Below, piece after piece: positions 30,250 to 41,556 of a stretch of DNA of 64,000 nt. Source of the DNA: Trichaptum fuscoviolaceum (lineage: Eukaryota > Basidiomycota > Agaricomycetes > Hymenochaetales > Trichaptaceae). The DNA lies in contig CAJSYZ010000002.1 of assembly GCA_910574455.1 (NCBI GenBank), forward strand, positions 4,303,671 through 4,367,670. The letters run 5' to 3'. The notes below the pieces were generated by a model. That model did no database searches. It was not told the DNA's origin and saw nothing but the letters and a program-made list of their open reading frames with translations. The first letter of the stretch is position 1, and each line of letters opens with the position of its first letter. The position numbers and the translations under genes were made by a program.

Positions 30250-32581
30250 ATGTCAACTCGAAGACAAACGCGGGCTAAGAATAGCAATCAGCACCCGGGA
30301 GCCATAGTCAATAAACTCAGAACACGTCGAACGAAAGAGGAGGTATTGAGGGAGAAAGAAGAGAAGGAGAGAAGGAGAGAAGAGCAGGCCTCAAAGCGTG
30401 GTGAGGCATTGAGGGAAAAGGAGGAGAAGGAAAAACAGAAGGAAGAACGGGCAGCTCTGCGCGAAGCTGCGGCTCAACAAGCCGCGGATGCGAGAGAGAA
30501 GAGAAAACTTGATGCGGAACAGAAACGGGCAGCAAAAGAACAAGAGGCATCTGAGAAGGTACGCAAAAAGAGAGCTGCAGCAGAGCAACAGGAAACAGCA
30601 ATACTGGAGACGATGGAGCTTGAGAAGAATTTGTCGAAGGCTCTTGACATTCGCACCCAGATGGGCTCAACTGCACCTAAGCTGGCTGGCACTGACAAAC
30701 GAGGGCTAAAAAAACCGAAAGACACTCCTGAAGCTAGTGAGTCCTTATCTTCAAGACAGCGACAGTCGAGTTACCAGATATTGGCATTGCAGGTTCAACG
30801 AACGAGGAAAAAGACAGCTTTTGTGAAGCTGAAGGCAATGCAAACTTTTATGTTCGTAAGTTGCATTACCTTTACGACTTTAGGTTTTGAAAGATGAACA
30901 TATTGACTCACGTTATGATGCAGCCAATTCCGATGGACCAGATAGAGAGCGCGCAAAAAAGGCGAGGAAAAAGGACACCAGAGGTGCACTTCCTTTCCGT
31001 ACTTGTGTGCAGGGCGCAAAGGCTTCAAGTCGTATCATAGGAGGCACTGGCTATCATAGTACGCTTGCAGGACAGGACAGCAGTCTTTCTGGTGAGGATA
31101 CAGACATGATAGACTCGCCCAATACGTCGAAACGGAACAATAAGACAAAGCGACCTGTCAGGGCACTTCGCAACACAGATGGATCCACTTTCTTCGGTGG
31201 AGAGGGCAGAAATCCTGAGATCGCAAGGAAGATAGTAGAAGATATTGACTTGTGAGTTTGAAGTCGTACTACTCAACCGTTCGCATCATAGTACGAAAGA
31301 TGAGTTTCAAATTCAAACAAATTCAAGTTGATAGTAAGTGTGAAGCTTGATTTAAACTCAGCTACTTGAAGCTTATCATTGTAGTACTACTTACTACTAC
31401 TACTAGTAGTACTAGTACTGATAGCTTGAATGCGCCCGCCACTGCCAGTGGCAGTTTGAGCGTGCCACGCGTGCGCCAGTGACACTGCCAGTGGCAGCGA
31501 CCGTGGCGGCCCGGCGGGTCACCGCCGTGCCACACTTCTTCAAGATCATCATGAACCCGAACGTTGCAGCTTCTTCACTTATAATGCTCACATCCTTATC
31601 TTTGTTTCAAGTTGTGAGCCTGGCTGACACAAGGAAAATTTAGGCTCCCCGCCTCGGTGCAAGAGGATGCAAACTTTAGTCCTTGGGAGGATGAAGGAGA
31701 GACAGTAACCCTCACGAGTTTTCAAGGTGTAAAGAATAGCTTTGCGAGCGAGCGACAGACGGCACATCTTGTTGACTCCGACACTGATAATGTGAGTTGG
31801 TTAAAGCATTCATTAGACTGGCAGATGAAATCTTAATATTTTGATTGTGCGTTTAATTAGGACGCGAGGAGACTTACAATACCGCCCCAAGCCAATGTGA
31901 GTGCCGCTTAAAGTTCAAAGAAATCGTTCGATTCACAGAGACTATGCATCGGTGGAGTCCCATGCACAACGATGGCTAATTAACAATGTTTCTGTATCGT
32001 ATCAGGATGGAGCCAGCAATAAATCAAAGAAAAGGAAGCTATCCCGCGACACTCTCTCCGACTTGCAGGCTCCTACAACGTTGGTAAGTGGCATCATAAT
32101 GTCTTGCTTCGTTCGCGCTACTTATCCTTCCTTCTTTGTGCTCTGGAGAAGAAGAATATCAGGAGACAATCGGCCGTTCAGGTGAGTGTTTCACATCAAA
32201 GCATGGATCTGGTGCCGGACTTTCTTGTGTCCTTCGGCGTCGACATATCTTTACTTCATTACTTACCAAACCGTACTCTGAATAGGGCGCGAAAATGCAG
32301 AGAATCGCCAACTCCCAGCTTCATGTAACGGTAAGTTTATTCTGCTTTTACCCCCTCACTACTCACCTGTCATCTCGTCAGGAGGGTATTACTGTCGATG
32401 GACATAGAGAGCAATCGCCGGCGTTGTATCTGCAGATGCAGGTATGTGTAGGCATCGACACTCAATAGGACAACTTTCTGCACCCCTTTCTTTGGCAAGG
32501 ATCTGGTCGTCTACTAAGCTTTGCTTATTGTAGGACAGCATGATCGCGAATAATAAGAAGAGGAAGTCACCGCCGGACTCT
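30250..32581 (+). pseudogene. Gene C, 5' part: coiled-coil, nuclear-type protein, split by Gypsy-D
   Basis: The frame opens MSTRRQTRAKNSNQHPG and continues as a long Lys/Glu/Arg coiled coil (about residues 30-140, with repeats of REKEEKE and KRAAKEQEASEKVRKKRAA). A chain of small exons follows, each ending at a GTAAGT-like donor: near 30737, then 30918-31254, 31645-31790, 31861-31895, 32008-32081, 32285-32330, 32382-32441 and 32534-32581. Several contain basic KKRK patterns. In the last of these the frame is cut inside KRKSPPDS by Gypsy-D. It resembles the poorly characterised multi-exon genes often found beside Plavaka/KDZ-type transposases in basidiomycetes, but this is recollection of a pattern, not a domain match. 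Confidence 0.5.
31260..31640. repeat. Palindromic-word segment inside gene C
   Basis: This probable intron holds ACTACTACTAGTAGTACTAG (31395-31415), CCACTGCCAGTGGCAG (31438-31455) and AACTTGAAG-type words, so the word mosaic is not confined to intergenic spacers. Confidence 0.5.
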
Positions 32582-33399
32582 TGTCGAGATCCCGGGCTCC
32601 TTTTCTCATTTCCCGCACTTTCCCGCCAAGGATCCCGACATGAGCAGACAAACCCGCGGGGAGAATCCCGCCATTGGATTCCCCGCGCGAAACCTCATTC
32701 CCGAATCGCACGATCCCATGCTCACGTGACTTATCCCGCACCACCGTCCCGGCAACCATGCACGCATACACACACTCCTTTACGACGACCCGCCACGGCA
32801 CACGTACATTCACTTATCAACATACGCTCATTAATCCGTTAGTACCTCAAGGTGACGACCTGCAACAGTCTGGCATACCTAGTCTGGCTAGTCGCGGCCC
32901 CGGACCGGACGCTGACGTCCACGGACAGGCCGTAGCCATCTGGAGAGACAGGATAGACATGCCTAGCAGTGCGGTCGTAGCATGTATCGTTTGTAGTAGA
33001 TAGGTGCGCATTGCGCAAGGACACTTAGCGTAGATTAACTATACAGTCTTTACGAAGTAGATAAATAGCTGTAGGCATCGTAAGGAGCACCCCACTTTTG
33101 ACCTCTTGTGGAGTGCTTCCTTAGGTGCGATCTCTCTCTTTTCTCCTGTGTAGTTAGTTGCGCAATACTTACTTGTGGAGTGCTTCCTTAGGGATCCGCT
33201 TACTTGACGTTCAAAGCAGTGAAGAGTCCTAGCTGGCCTTGAGAATCCCGCGACGCGCCTGGATAGAATCCCGCGCGTTTCCCGCCTGAATTCCCACGCT
33301 CGTTCCCAGTCGCGAATCCAGATTCCCGAACGCGGGTTCTTGTCGCGAATTCCAGTTTCCCGAAACTGTTTCCCGCTACAATTCCCGACGGTCGTAACA
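32582..33399 (+). repeat. 5' LTR of Gypsy-D
   Basis: 818 bp from TGTCGAGATCCC to GGTCGTAACA. It carries C at 32778 and A at 32950, the alleles otherwise seen only in the Gypsy-C 5' LTR, and T at 32619. Confidence 0.95.
33094..33104 (+). promoter_or_regulatory. Self-primer / predicted RNA start in Gypsy-D 5' LTR
   Basis: ACTTTTGACCT is complementary over 11 bases to the primer-binding site at 33402-33412. A TATA-like GATAAATA lies about 30 bases upstream. Confidence 0.65.
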
Positions 33400-33401
33400 T
33401 T

Positions 33402-33412
33402 AGGTCAAAAGT
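33402..33412 (+). promoter_or_regulatory. Primer-binding site of Gypsy-D
   Basis: AGGTCAAAAGT lies two bases after the LTR end, identical in sequence and spacing to Gypsy-C. Confidence 0.7.
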
Positions 33413-33488
33413 CCTGGCTCACCGCCGCTCGGACTCGACACCCTCACGCTCTTTACTTCTACCCCCGCACCCGTACCGCCGACCCGCG

Positions 33489-34697
33489 ATGTCGTCCCAC
33501 CAGGAATGGGGAGGACTCGCAGACACCTTCGCTTTCCCGTCCCCTAGCTCCTCGATGGAGGAAGACAAACTCCAGCCCATCCTTGATCGCCTCGACACCC
33601 TCGAAAAGCGCTACTCCAAGCTAGTCAACGAACACAATCAGGTCCAGAACACAGTCGCCCAGCTCAAGCACGCCAACCGGGCGTTAGAAGCCCAAATCGC
33701 GAGTCAACCCGCCTCCCCGTCTGGGGGCGGAGCAGGGCTCAAGATGAAGCTTCCCGACACCTTCGAAGGCGAACGAGCCAAGCTGGAGAACTGGATTCAC
33801 CAGATTAAGCTCTACCTGTTCGGACAACATCCGGGACTAGACGAAACCCGCAAGGTCGCATTTGCTCTGATGCTACTGCGGGGGCCGGCGCAAGACTGGG
33901 CACGACCCATTCTAGATCGACTCCAGGACATCCCGACACCGCCAGAAGCCGCCAGCCTGGAGGCCCTGTTCGCCGCCCTTCGCGCCTCTTACGGGGAAAT
34001 CGATGCAGACAAAGCCGCAGCCGACAAGCTGATGCGCCTACGCCAGACAGGAACGGTCGCCGAGTTTGCGTCGCAATTCCGTGCCCTCCAAGCCCTCACC
34101 GGGTGGCCCAAGGACGCAACGACGGATGTCATCTACCTCGACATGTTCCGGAAGGGACTCAAAGACCAGGTTTGCCAGCACATCGCCAGCACAGAGGCGA
34201 AGGATATGAAATTCGATGCCTACGTCAACTGGGTTTCCGAGACGGACGAGAAGCTAAGGCTCGCACACGCCTATGGACCAGTATCGAAGCCAGCGGCTAC
34301 GCCCCGAAGCAATCCCGGCACCACTAGTTCAGCTCCGCGTACGATCCCGACTGCGGGCGCAAGCTCGACGAAGGATCCCAACGCGATGGAGATTGACAGG
34401 GTGCGCCGGGAGCGCAGGAGTAAGGGACTATGCTACTACTGCGGAGAGAAAGACCATCTGGTGAGCGATTGCCCAACGCGACCGCCATCCCGAAACCTAA
34501 AGGCTACGAAATCCACGTCCCCGTCGAGCCCATCGCCCCCCGCGCTCCAGTCGTTCGAAGAAACGCTCAAACGTATGGCGGAACAGTACGTCCAGAATGT
34601 GCAGCAGTCCGTGCTACAGAACGCATTCGCCGCCATGACGCCCGCCGCCAAGAACGTTCACAATCCCGAAGCCCCGCCCCCAGCGGATTTTCAGTAG
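33489..34697 (+). CDS. gag: Gag of Gypsy-D
   Basis: This 402-residue gag has the same layout as in Gypsy-C: coiled coil, retrotransposon gag domain (KLPDTFEGERAKLENW, LLRGPAQDWARP), CCHC knuckle CYYCGEKDHLVSDC and a Pro/Ser-rich tail. It differs from the Gypsy-C protein at only a few residues (for example Arg for His in FRALQAL, Cys for Arg in KDQVCQH, Pro for Leu in RTIPTAG). The pol frame overlaps the gag end in the -1 frame by at least 268 bases. Confidence 0.93.
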   Translation: MSSHQEWGGLADTFAFPSPSSSMEEDKLQPILDRLDTLEKRYSKLVNEHNQVQNTVAQLKHANRALEAQIASQPASPSGGGAGLKMKLPDTFEGERAKLENWIHQIKLYLFGQHPGLDETRKVAFALMLLRGPAQDWARPILDRLQDIPTPPEAASLEALFAALRASYGEIDADKAAADKLMRLRQTGTVAEFASQFRALQALTGWPKDATTDVIYLDMFRKGLKDQVCQHIASTEAKDMKFDAYVNWVSETDEKLRLAHAYGPVSKPAATPRSNPGTTSSAPRTIPTAGASSTKDPNAMEIDRVRRERRSKGLCYYCGEKDHLVSDCPTRPPSRNLKATKSTSPSSPSPPALQSFEETLKRMAEQYVQNVQQSVLQNAFAAMTPAAKNVHNPEAPPPADFQ

Positions 34698-37600
34698 GGT
34701 CGTATTGCTCAGTCGCGCCCTATACGACCCAACCGCCCTTGTGGCCGAAGAACTCTCTTAATAATGGTCCCTTGTATTTAACCATCTCTACAATAGACCG
34801 TTGTCTTAGACGACATTTGAAGTTCCCGGTACAGGTTAGCGACGGAAAAACGGATGCCTTAGCCACAGTAATGTTAGACAGCGGTGCGTCGGGAACTTTC
34901 ATAAATTCCCGCTACGTTTCGCGACACGGACTCCAGACCCGGGACTTGGTAATCCCGATACTTTTGCGCAACGCGGACAATTCCCCGAACGCGATTGGAC
35001 GCATCACCAAGGAAGTAGTCCTCCACGTCGAGATGAAGGGACACTTAGAACAGTTGACCATGGCCGTCGCGGATATTGGCGACGACGATATTATCATGGG
35101 GATCGACTGGTTGCGGCACCATAACCCAACCATCGACTGGACCAACGATGTGGTCGATCTCAACCGCTGCCCGCCTCAGTGTGACAACCAGCAACGCCTG
35201 GTCCCGCTTCCCCGCCTCGCCATAGCAGAAGAAGTCGAGACCCCCTGGGGGCCCGACAGGACCCAGGCCGAATGGGAAGCTGTCCCACCAGGATTTCGGT
35301 ACTCAGAAAAATATTGGGACCAGTACCACGACGCTGAATCCTACTTCGTCACGACGGACGACCATTTCGCGTACAAAATTGCCGCCTCGTACACCCACTC
35401 CCAGGCCATCGCTGAGAAGTCAGCAGTGAAGGAAGGCGAGAAAACCTTCGAGGAACTAGTTCCCCCCGAATTTCGTGAGTTTGCCGACGTTTTCTCGAAA
35501 GTTGAATCCGAAAGGCTTCCACTGCGCAAGCCGTATGATCACGCCATAGATTTAGAACCCGGGAAGGTTCCCCCGTACAGCAAAATCTATCCGTTGGCCC
35601 CGGCCGAACGCGACGCCCTTCGCGAATTCGTTGACGAAAACCTGCGCAAAGGGTACATACGACCTTCGAAATCCCCTGCAGCGGCTCCCGTCTTCTTTAT
35701 CAAGAAAAAAGACGGAACCTTGCGCATGGTAGTCGATTACCGACGACTGAACGATATCACGGTCAAGAATCGATACCCGCTTCCCCTCACGATGGAACTC
35801 GTAGACGCACTGCAAAAGGCGAAGGTTTTCACGACGTTAGATTTGCGATGGGGCTACCACAACGTGCGACTGAAGCAAGGCGACGAGTGGAAGGCCGCAT
35901 TTCGGACTCAGGCAGGACATTTCGAACCAACGGTGATGACATTCGGGCTCACGAATGCCCCGGCGACCTTCCAGCATATGATGAACGATATCTTCAAAGA
36001 TCTCATTGGAGTATACGTGATCATCTATCTTGACGACTTGCTAATCTTTTCCGAAGATGAATCGCAGCACGATGAACACGTACGGGAAGTCCTTAAACGG
36101 CTACGCGAAAACGACTTGTTCTGCAAACCCGAAAAGTGCAAATTCAAACAGAATTCCGTCGAGTATCTCGGGATGATTATTTCGCAGGGAAAGGTAGCGA
36201 TGGATCCCGCCAAGGTACAGGCGGTCCTCGACTGGCCTACCCCGAAAAAGGTGAAAGACATTCAAGCCTTCCTCGGGTTCGCAAATTTCTATCGACGCTT
36301 CATTCGGGATTTCTCGCACATCGTCAAACCGCTCACGACGCTGCTGAAGAAGGACGTTCGCTGGGCCTGGACAGAAAACCAGCAGTTCGCTTTCGACTAT
36401 CTCAAGCGCATGTTCACGACCGCCCCCGTCCTGATGATGCCAGACATGTCGCGACAATTCATCGTGGAATGCGACGCCTCTGATTTCGCGACCGGCGCGG
36501 TCTTGTCCCAGGAAGGCGACGACGGGCTGATACATCCGGTCGCCTTTTTCTCGAAATCCCTCAACGATGCGGAACGCAACTACGAGATTTATGACAAGGA
36601 GCTACTCGCGATTATTAGAGCTCTTGACGAGTGGCGACATTATCTCGAAGGTGCGAGTCATAAACTCGATATCGTGTCTGACCACAAGAATCTGCTATAT
36701 TTCTCTGAATCCCGAACGCTGACGCGACGCCAAGCCCGGTGGAGTCTGTTCCTCACTCGCTTCGACTTTACGATTCGCCATCGCCCAGGGCGACTCGGGG
36801 GCAAACCCGACGCCATGTCACGACGCGTCGATCTTCAACCCGAAGGCGAAGACAACACGGGACGGACCCTCTTGACCCCCGAAATGTTTCGACTAAAAGC
36901 AATTCGTCGGGGAATGACACAGGTACACGGGGATCAGGCCCTCCTACGACGCATTCGTAAGTCAGATCAGTATGAAGACGAACTGGTGGACGCAATCGAG
37001 TTGGTCAAGTCCAAGGCGCCTCGAGTCCTGACCAAGGAACTTGAGGACTGGAGCACCGAGGAAGGCCTCATCCTGTACCAGGGTAAGGTTTACGTCCCGA
37101 AAGACGAGACCATTCGCCGGGATGTGGTGAAGACTTACCACGACAGTCTCCCTGCCGGACATCCTGGACGTTGGAAAACGTTTGAGATGGTAAGCCGCAA
37201 CTACTGGTGGCCAGGGATGTCTAACTTCGTAGAACGATACGTTTCGGGATGCGATACCTGCGCACGCACGAAGAACCGATCCCCAACGCCCGGTAGGACT
37301 CCTGCAACCGAACGAAATCCCGCAGGGCCCCTGGCAGGCGATTTCGTGCGATTTCATCACCCAGCTCCCCCGATCTGAGGATTACGACGCAATTTTCGTG
37401 GTGGTCGACCGTCTCACCAAGCAAGCGCATTTTATCCCGACCACGTCTGACATTGATGCACCGGAAACTGCGGAACTATTCCTGCAGCACGTCTGGAAGC
37501 TGCACAGAACCCCCCGCCAGATCATATCCGACCGAGGACCACAGTTTGTCGCGCAGTTCATGAAAGCCCTTTTTTCCCGACTCGGTATCAAGGGTACCAC

Positions 37601-38618
37601 GTCGACTGCGTATCACCCGCAGACGGATGGGCAAACCGAAAGGGTAAACCAAGAGCTGGAACAATATTTACGGGCTTTCATAGATACACGACAAGAAAAC
37701 TGGGCCGGATTACTCCCAATGGCAGAATTCGCGCACAACACGAAAGCGCACGCGGCAACACGACAATCCCCGTTCGCGCTTGTCTACGGCTACAATCCCG
37801 AATTCACGATTGCCCCGAGCGACGGCCTATCCACGGTCCCCGCCGCGGACGCACGACTACAGGAGCTTCAGCAGGCACAGGAAGAGGCAAGAGCGGCTTT
37901 GGAGGTTGCGGCAGAGCGCATGAAGCAGCACTACGATCAGGCCAGCAATGAGGCCCCGCAGTACGCAGTCGGGGATAAAGTATGGCTCGAGGCGACGAAC
38001 GTTCGGCGACCGGGAGCGCGCAAATTATTACCGAAACGACTAGGGCCGTATAAAGTGAAGGCAAAGCTAAGTGACCTCACCTACGAACTCGAACTCCCCG
38101 CGTCGCTGAAGATTCATCCCGTATTTCACGTATCGCTGCTCTCGCCATACCACGAAGACGACATTCCCGGTCGAACGCAACCCCCGCCGCCCCCAGTCGA
38201 AGTAGAAGGAGATCTGGAGTACGAGGTGGAAGAGGTTCTGGATGCTAGACGGTTTAGACGGAGATTTGAATATTTGGTACGATGGAAGGGATATTCGAGC
38301 GCGGAAGATACATGGATTCCCGCAAAGGATATGGGTAATGCAAAGGCTAAAATTCGCAGTTTCTATCGAAAACACCCGGACGCCCCTCGAGAAGTCAACG
38401 CTATCAAGCTCTGTGACCTGAGCAAGATTCAAGCTTGGCGCCCCGGAGTTGCGCCTTTGGAGGGGGGTAATGTCGAGATCCCGGGCTCCTTTTCTCATTT
38501 CCCGCACCTTCCCGCCAAGGATCCCGACATGAGCAGACAAACCCGCGGGGAGAATCCCGCCATTGGATTCCCCGCGCGAAACCTCATTCCCGAATCGCAC
38601 GATCCCATGCTCACGTGA
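34430..38618 (+). pseudogene. pol: Pol of Gypsy-D: one frame break in integrase
   Basis: A continuous 982-codon frame (34430-37378) covers the protease (MLDSGASGTFINS, about 34871), RT (VIIYLDDLLIFSED, about 36017), RNase H (ECDASDFATGAVLSQ) and the integrase zinc domain to CDTCARTKNRS. An extra C in the run at 37281-37284 then shifts the frame. The integrase core (VVDRLTKQAHF, SDRGPQFVAQF, TDGQTERVNQE) and chromodomain (VRWKGYSSAEDTW, about 38220-38375) continue in another frame, 37398-38618. The last 49 codons lie within the 3' LTR. The break falls between zinc domain and catalytic core, so no full integrase is made from this copy unless the indel is a sequencing error. Confidence 0.93.
38459..38470 (+). 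promoter_or_regulatory. Polypurine tract of Gypsy-D
   Basis: GGAGGGGGGTAA immediately precedes the 3' LTR, as in Gypsy-C. Confidence 0.75.
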
Positions 38619-39288
38619 CTTATCCCGCACCACCGTCCCGGCAACCATGCACGCATACACACACTCATTTACGACGACCCGCCACGGCACACGTACATTC
38701 ACTTATCAACATACGCTCATTAATCCGTTAGTACCTCAAGGTGACGACCTGCAACAGTCTGGCATACCTAGTCTGGCTAGTCGCGGCCCCGGACCGGACG
38801 CTGACGTCCACGGACAGGCCGTAGCCATCTGGAGAGACGGGATAGACATGCCTAGCAGTGCGGTCGTAGCATGTATCGTTTGTAGTAGATAGGTGCGCAT
38901 TGCGCAAGGACACTTAGCGTAGATTAACTATACAGTCTTTACGAAGTAGATAAATAGCTGTAGGCATCGTAAGGAGCACCCCACTTTTGACCTCTTGTGG
39001 AGTGCTTCCTTAGGTGCGATCTCTCTCTTTTCTCCTGTGTAGTTAGTTGCGCAATACTTACTTGTGGAGTGCTTCCTTAGGGATCCGCTTACTTGACGTT
39101 CAAAGCAGTGAAGAGTCCTAGCTGGCCTTGAGAATCCCGCGACGCGCCTGGATAGAATCCCGCGCGTTTCCCGCCTGAATTCCCACGCTCGTTCCCAGTC
39201 GCGAATCCAGATTCCCGAACGCGGGTTCTTGTCGCGAATTCCAGTTTCCCGAAACTGTTTCCCGCTACAATTCCCGACGGTCGTAACA
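38471..39288 (+). repeat. 3' LTR of Gypsy-D
   Basis: 818 bp with TG...CA ends, followed by the ACTCT duplication. It carries C at 38508, A at 38667 and G at 38839, the same haplotype as the solo LTR and different from its own 5' LTR. Confidence 0.95.
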
Positions 39289-41334
39289 ACTCTAACTCGC
39301 ATGCCGTGGTAATTCTTGCATTTCCACCCAATATTCAGATCACTTCCTTACTATCTAAAACAGACTAGCATGAACGTGTATATGAAGAAGCCGTCATCAC
39401 AGGCTGCCTCGACAGTTAGTGTTAATCCTTCTAATCTCCATTTCATATCATTTCTGATTAAGCAACAAGGATTTGAACCTCACTACTAGTAACAAGAGTA
39501 AACTGCAAGACAGTCATTCTCAGGCTGATATACTGGTATTCAATTCTCTTCGAGCTTTTCTTGGTAACAATTCCTCTAATTGCTACAGATGAAATCTTCT
39601 ACTTCTATTCGCAATTTGAAGAGGTCTCTGGCGGCTCATGCGCAACATATTGCAAGTGTGAGCTAATTGCTGCAATTGATTCGTGTACTAATTCAAGGCT
39701 CCTTTAACAGGCAAGTGGTTGTGAGGTGTCGCTAACACCACGAGCACAATCACCTGCGATGACGACAGTATCCATCAGTCCTGAACCCGAAGTGCTCGCA
39801 ACCAAGGCTCATCTTGGTCATCGCAAAGTCTCTCGGACTACTAGCTCTGTGCGTTAATCAAATCATGTCTATGATATACATCCACTAACTTGCAGAAATG
39901 CAGACATCTGTAGGGCTTGAGGACAAGGATAGAAATAGTATCGGAAGGGAGGGATCCCGCGCTCCCGGCAAAAAAAGGGCAACGAATCAGTGTCTCCCTC
40001 CCGGAACTCAGGCAGGCTGGACTCACATTCTTCTGCCTTCGCTGTATCGCACAGTTGGAAAGTCCACAACTCCATGGCAAAACCCGGACAATAAGTCCAT
40101 CGGAGCCTTGTGGGGGAAGGTGTTTGATTCTGTCGAACTTAGTTACGACACGCAATTGGCCGACATCTGTTCTTTAGTTGAGTCATCCCTTATTGTCTTT
40201 CATCGGCCATTTTGAATCAAGTATGATCTGCCCTGTAGGCAGCCCAGAGATGCTCTGATAGTTGGCGCAAGAAATTGTTCGAGAAAGCCGAACAATCAAT
40301 TTCGAGTTTCGTCGGCAACGAGCGTTCTAAGTCGGTGGAGACCGAAGAAATTGTGAAGATGTTGCAGACGATGGTCGACAAGAAGAAAGCTGAACCATTC
40401 CTCTGGGAAAGCTGGCATAGTATGGATAAGGTATGTAAAAATTTGCCCCATGTCACCCTTCGTATCCCTGCATTGACTCTGAAAGTACAGAAGCAAGGGT
40501 TGTTCTGCTCTGATCTTGTAATCTCAGTGTTGTCCGTACACCTAGTCTTGGCCCTGGGTCGGCATAAAGTACTGGATAAAAACACAATAGGAAAGCCTAT
40601 TGGTGCCCTCGCTCTTGCGGCAACCGCGGTATCTATCTACTTCAGTTCTTATAGTGGCTTTATTCGCTGAATTTCTCATGAACAGGTCAAGGTTGCAATC
40701 GACAAGCAAGTGGCCCGGTTGCAAAAGATCAAAGAAGAGTTTGGTGGCGCTGAGTGGTACTTCACCAGTGCTCTGTGGCAGCCTCATACGGACGACTATG
40801 TTAACTTATTGTCGAATTCCTCGTTTTTTACTGAATCAAACTGGGAGAAGGTCCGATCCCGCCTAGCAGCTTACAATTCCATTGAAGATTTTAGTGCGGG
40901 AAAGAACACCGAACTTGTTGGATCGGGTGTCACTGGCAGGGATTTCTCCCTGTATCTTGACGTTGGAGACGCGGATGCGAGCGGCGAGTATACATATGGC
41001 GAGGGCGCTACTAGAAGTAGTAAGTGCAAGGAGGATAAGGATAATGACGGCGAAGAAGTCGAGGATTTCAAGGATAGGGAAGACGATAATGGAGGACGAG
41101 AGTGTGCTTGGCGAGGGAGACGAGGTCGAGGACAAGGATCAGGAGGAGGACAAGGATCAGGATCAGGATGAGAACAAGGATGCGGACGAGAATTTCAGCG
41201 TGGGTTATGGACGCAGTGGAGGTTTTGAGGGCGAAGAGAATGACGCAGGCAGAGAGGACTGGGAAGGTGAGGGCGATCGCGAGGAGGACGAGGGTTCATT
41301 ATGGGATTCGGCTACGGACGGCGCAGACTTTTAA
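39289..41334 (+). pseudogene. Gene C, 3' part
   Basis: After Gypsy-D the interrupted exon resumes (NSHAV, donor GTAATT). Further exons follow: 39589-39658 (MKSSTSIRNLKRSLAAHAQH), 39713-39848 and a larger exon from about 39898. That exon encodes LPPGTQAGWTHILLPSLYRT, GKSTTPWQNPDNKSIGALW and a helical block, resembling the conserved tail of many basidiomycete transposon-neighbour proteins. Later exons at 40256-40430 and 40686-41019 add KKLFEKAEQSISSF, EPFLWESWHSMDK and AEWYFTSALWQP. A last acidic exon (Glu/Asp-rich, ...GSLWDSATDGADF) ends at 41334. Exon joints near 41020-41080 are my best reading, and the end could instead be about 41507. Confidence 0.5.
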
Positions 41335-41556
41335 GAGCAGGTCGATCTCTGGTGAGCTTCGGCTTTGACCCATCACCCCGCCACTGTATTCAAGCTCTTA
41401 CTACCATCAACTTGCAGTGGCATTCGTTCTCTGAATATGCCGAGGAACAGCCTGCCAGCGAGGCAGAAGTGGCAAAATACAATCTGGTTCAGGATGCCGT
41501 GGTGTAGCTACTGAGGGACCGTGACACTGATGCACTGATTTCTACTTATTGTCTTA

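Larger units (their letters stand above)
32582..39288 (+). mobile_element. Gypsy-D, full-length Ty3/gypsy chromovirus
   Basis: This 6707-bp element is nearly identical to Gypsy-C, with 818-bp LTRs and a perfect duplication ACTCT (32577-32581 and 39289-39293). It lies inside an exon of gene C in the same orientation. Pol is intact from protease through RNase H but has one extra C in the integrase zinc domain. The three LTR differences show a recent insertion. Confidence 0.97.
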
